Below, in pieces: positions 16,064-17,160 of a DNA stretch of 17,160 bases. The translations under genes and the position numbers were made by a program. The stretch comes from a bacterium UBP11_UBA4055 (GTDB lineage: Bacteria; UBA4055): contig DFZN01000026.1 of assembly GCA_002382735.1 (NCBI GenBank), positions 28,686-45,845 on the forward strand, given 5' to 3'. Under the pieces are notes generated by a model. The model made no database searches, was not told where the DNA came from, and saw only the letters and a program-made list of their open reading frames with translations. The stretch's first letter is position 1. The number at the start of each line of letters is the position of its first letter.

Positions 16064-17160
16064 ATGAAAAAAGCAGCTTTCATACTTGCCCTTACACTTT
16101 TCTCGTCGATCCACGCATATCCTTTTACAGTACCGTATTTTGATGAAGAGTTCTTCCTATACCCATTCCTGAACTATGACCAGTCGGCCGAATGGAAAAG
16201 AGCCCGCGAAGGAAATCTTTACAACGGCGGGTTCGTTCAGACATCCCACGGGAGCCAGACTACACGGATTTTGATGAGCAGAGAAGAAGCCGTCATAAAT
16301 CAGAATGCCGGCGAAAAGTTCGTTTTCAGATTCAGGTACAATAATATGGAGAGCAGGCATCTGTCATATACCGAAAACCTCTCTTCCGTCGGACTCGGCT
16401 ACAGGCTCAGCGACCGGTTCACTCTCATGCTTGAGACCGATCTTGAGAGCGAAAAATCAGAGATTGACATAAAACCCGGAATACTTTTTAATTTTCAGAC
16501 GGTTTACGCTTATTTCGGAATGAGCTTCGACGATTTTCTGTTCGATATGAAAAACCTTGGCGACGGAGTGAACAATTCGCTTCCTTTAACTCTCTCGACG
16601 GACATCAGATTCCTTTTCAACAAACTCTATTTCTTTATTTCGGGAAATTACGGAACGGGAATAGACAGGACCTGGCCGGACGGGGCTTACACCGACAAGC
16701 TTATGCACAGGAATCATATCAGGAACCTCTACACCAGAATCGAATACGACATTACGGATAACTTTAGGCTGTATCAGGAGAATTATTTTGACGGTTTTTT
16801 TGACGCGAAGAGGCTTAAGCCTACAGCTACATGGGATTCAATTCCTCCAGATACTACACTTAATACCCCTGCACATTGGGATTGGGTTGATCATGAGCTT
16901 GATATTTCGGAATACGACTTTAAGGCTAAGATATTCAACATAAGGCTCGGAGGGATATGGGCTATCGATGCAAAGAACTCCATTGAGCCCGGCATCAGCT
17001 ACACCCGTACGGAGCATGAATTCGAACTTGTTGACGGACAGGCTCTGGTGAACGGTCACGCAAAAAGTTATACTATAGACTACCCCGCCCTTTTACCTTA
17101 CATTATATACAAGTACCGTATTTACACCAAATTAACAGCCGAACTTTCATACATGGGATG
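16064..17160 (+). CDS. Outer-membrane beta-barrel-like protein, 3' end cut by the window
   Basis: The frame stays open for 365 codons from ATG 16064 to the window edge. The product begins with a signal peptide (MKKAAFILALTLFSSIHA, cleavage near HA-Y). After it come many short amphipathic strands rich in Tyr, Phe and Gly, separated by polar turns such as LSDRF and ITDNF. That is the pattern of an outer-membrane beta-barrel. I do not recognise a family and cannot say whether it is a porin, transporter or structural protein. The start cannot be further upstream, because TGA (16058-16060) is in frame two codons before the ATG. There is no Shine-Dalgarno in the AT-rich sequence just upstream, so the mRNA may be leaderless or use another initiation mode. 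It diverges from the pglE operon across 166 bp. Confidence 0.8.
   Translation, partial: MKKAAFILALTLFSSIHAYPFTVPYFDEEFFLYPFLNYDQSAEWKRAREGNLYNGGFVQTSHGSQTTRILMSREEAVINQNAGEKFVFRFRYNNMESRHLSYTENLSSVGLGYRLSDRFTLMLETDLESEKSEIDIKPGILFNFQTVYAYFGMSFDDFLFDMKNLGDGVNNSLPLTLSTDIRFLFNKLYFFISGNYGTGIDRTWPDGAYTDKLMHRNHIRNLYTRIEYDITDNFRLYQENYFDGFFDAKRLKPTATWDSIPPDTTLNTPAHWDWVDHELDISEYDFKAKIFNIRLGGIWAIDAKNSIEPGISYTRTEHEFELVDGQALVNGHAKSYTIDYPALLPYIIYKYRIYTKLTAELSYMG

Noticed and set aside
1..17160. CRISPR arrays, tRNA/rRNA genes, insertion sequences, phage or toxin-antitoxin genes
   Set aside because: I looked on both strands and found no repeat-spacer pattern, cloverleaf-like sequence, transposase motif or small paired ORFs that could support any of these.

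Overview
The window reads as chromosomal DNA from a Gram-negative bacterium. Evidence for an outer membrane is a C-terminally cut, signal-peptide-bearing beta-barrel-like protein at the right edge. Composition is moderate, with frequent ATA, AGA and AGG codons. Most genes have Shine-Dalgarno sites, but at least two do not. I cannot name the lineage; an uncultivated or poorly sampled phylum (possibly within the FCB group) is a guess based on the housekeeping proteins looking full-length but divergent. There are no tRNA or rRNA genes, CRISPR arrays, insertion sequences or phage genes, and no gene-free stretch longer than about 170 bp.

Left part (57-9135). A minus-strand gene encodes a membrane-anchored protein with three repeated eight-cysteine zinc-ribbon blocks. 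It diverges from a plus-strand run of four closely spaced genes: priA (replication restart helicase), a secreted and membrane-anchored protein of unknown function, a membrane protein with a von Willebrand A (VWA)-like metal site, and radA (recombination ATPase). The two envelope genes sit between two DNA-repair genes with gaps of only 10-26 bp.

Middle (9136-12987). A strong sigma70-type promoter and a leader that can fold into competing hairpins precede a two-gene operon. Its genes are a bifunctional NAD(P)HX epimerase/dehydratase (nnr) and a long (p)ppGpp synthetase/hydrolase (rel), which overlap as TAATG. This links a metabolite-repair enzyme to the stringent response. Both carry unusual substitutions: the RXKD position of Rel reads MFND, and the PSGxD loop of the epimerase reads PSCIH.

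Right part (12988-17160). The rel stop codon abuts, with no gap, the stop codon of a minus-strand sugar operon. That operon holds a PglE-type aminotransferase and a PglF/WbpM-type UDP-sugar 4,6-dehydratase, together able to make a UDP-4-amino-4,6-dideoxyhexose, the precursor of bacillosamine-like sugars. It is driven by a perfect consensus TTGACA-N17-TATAAT promoter. Divergent from it is the start of an outer-membrane beta-barrel-like gene that runs off the window and has no Shine-Dalgarno site.

The most novel-looking items are the 24-cysteine zinc-ribbon membrane protein, the uncharacterised envelope pair between priA and radA, and the nnr-rel leader. I do not see a complete new defence or mobile system here.
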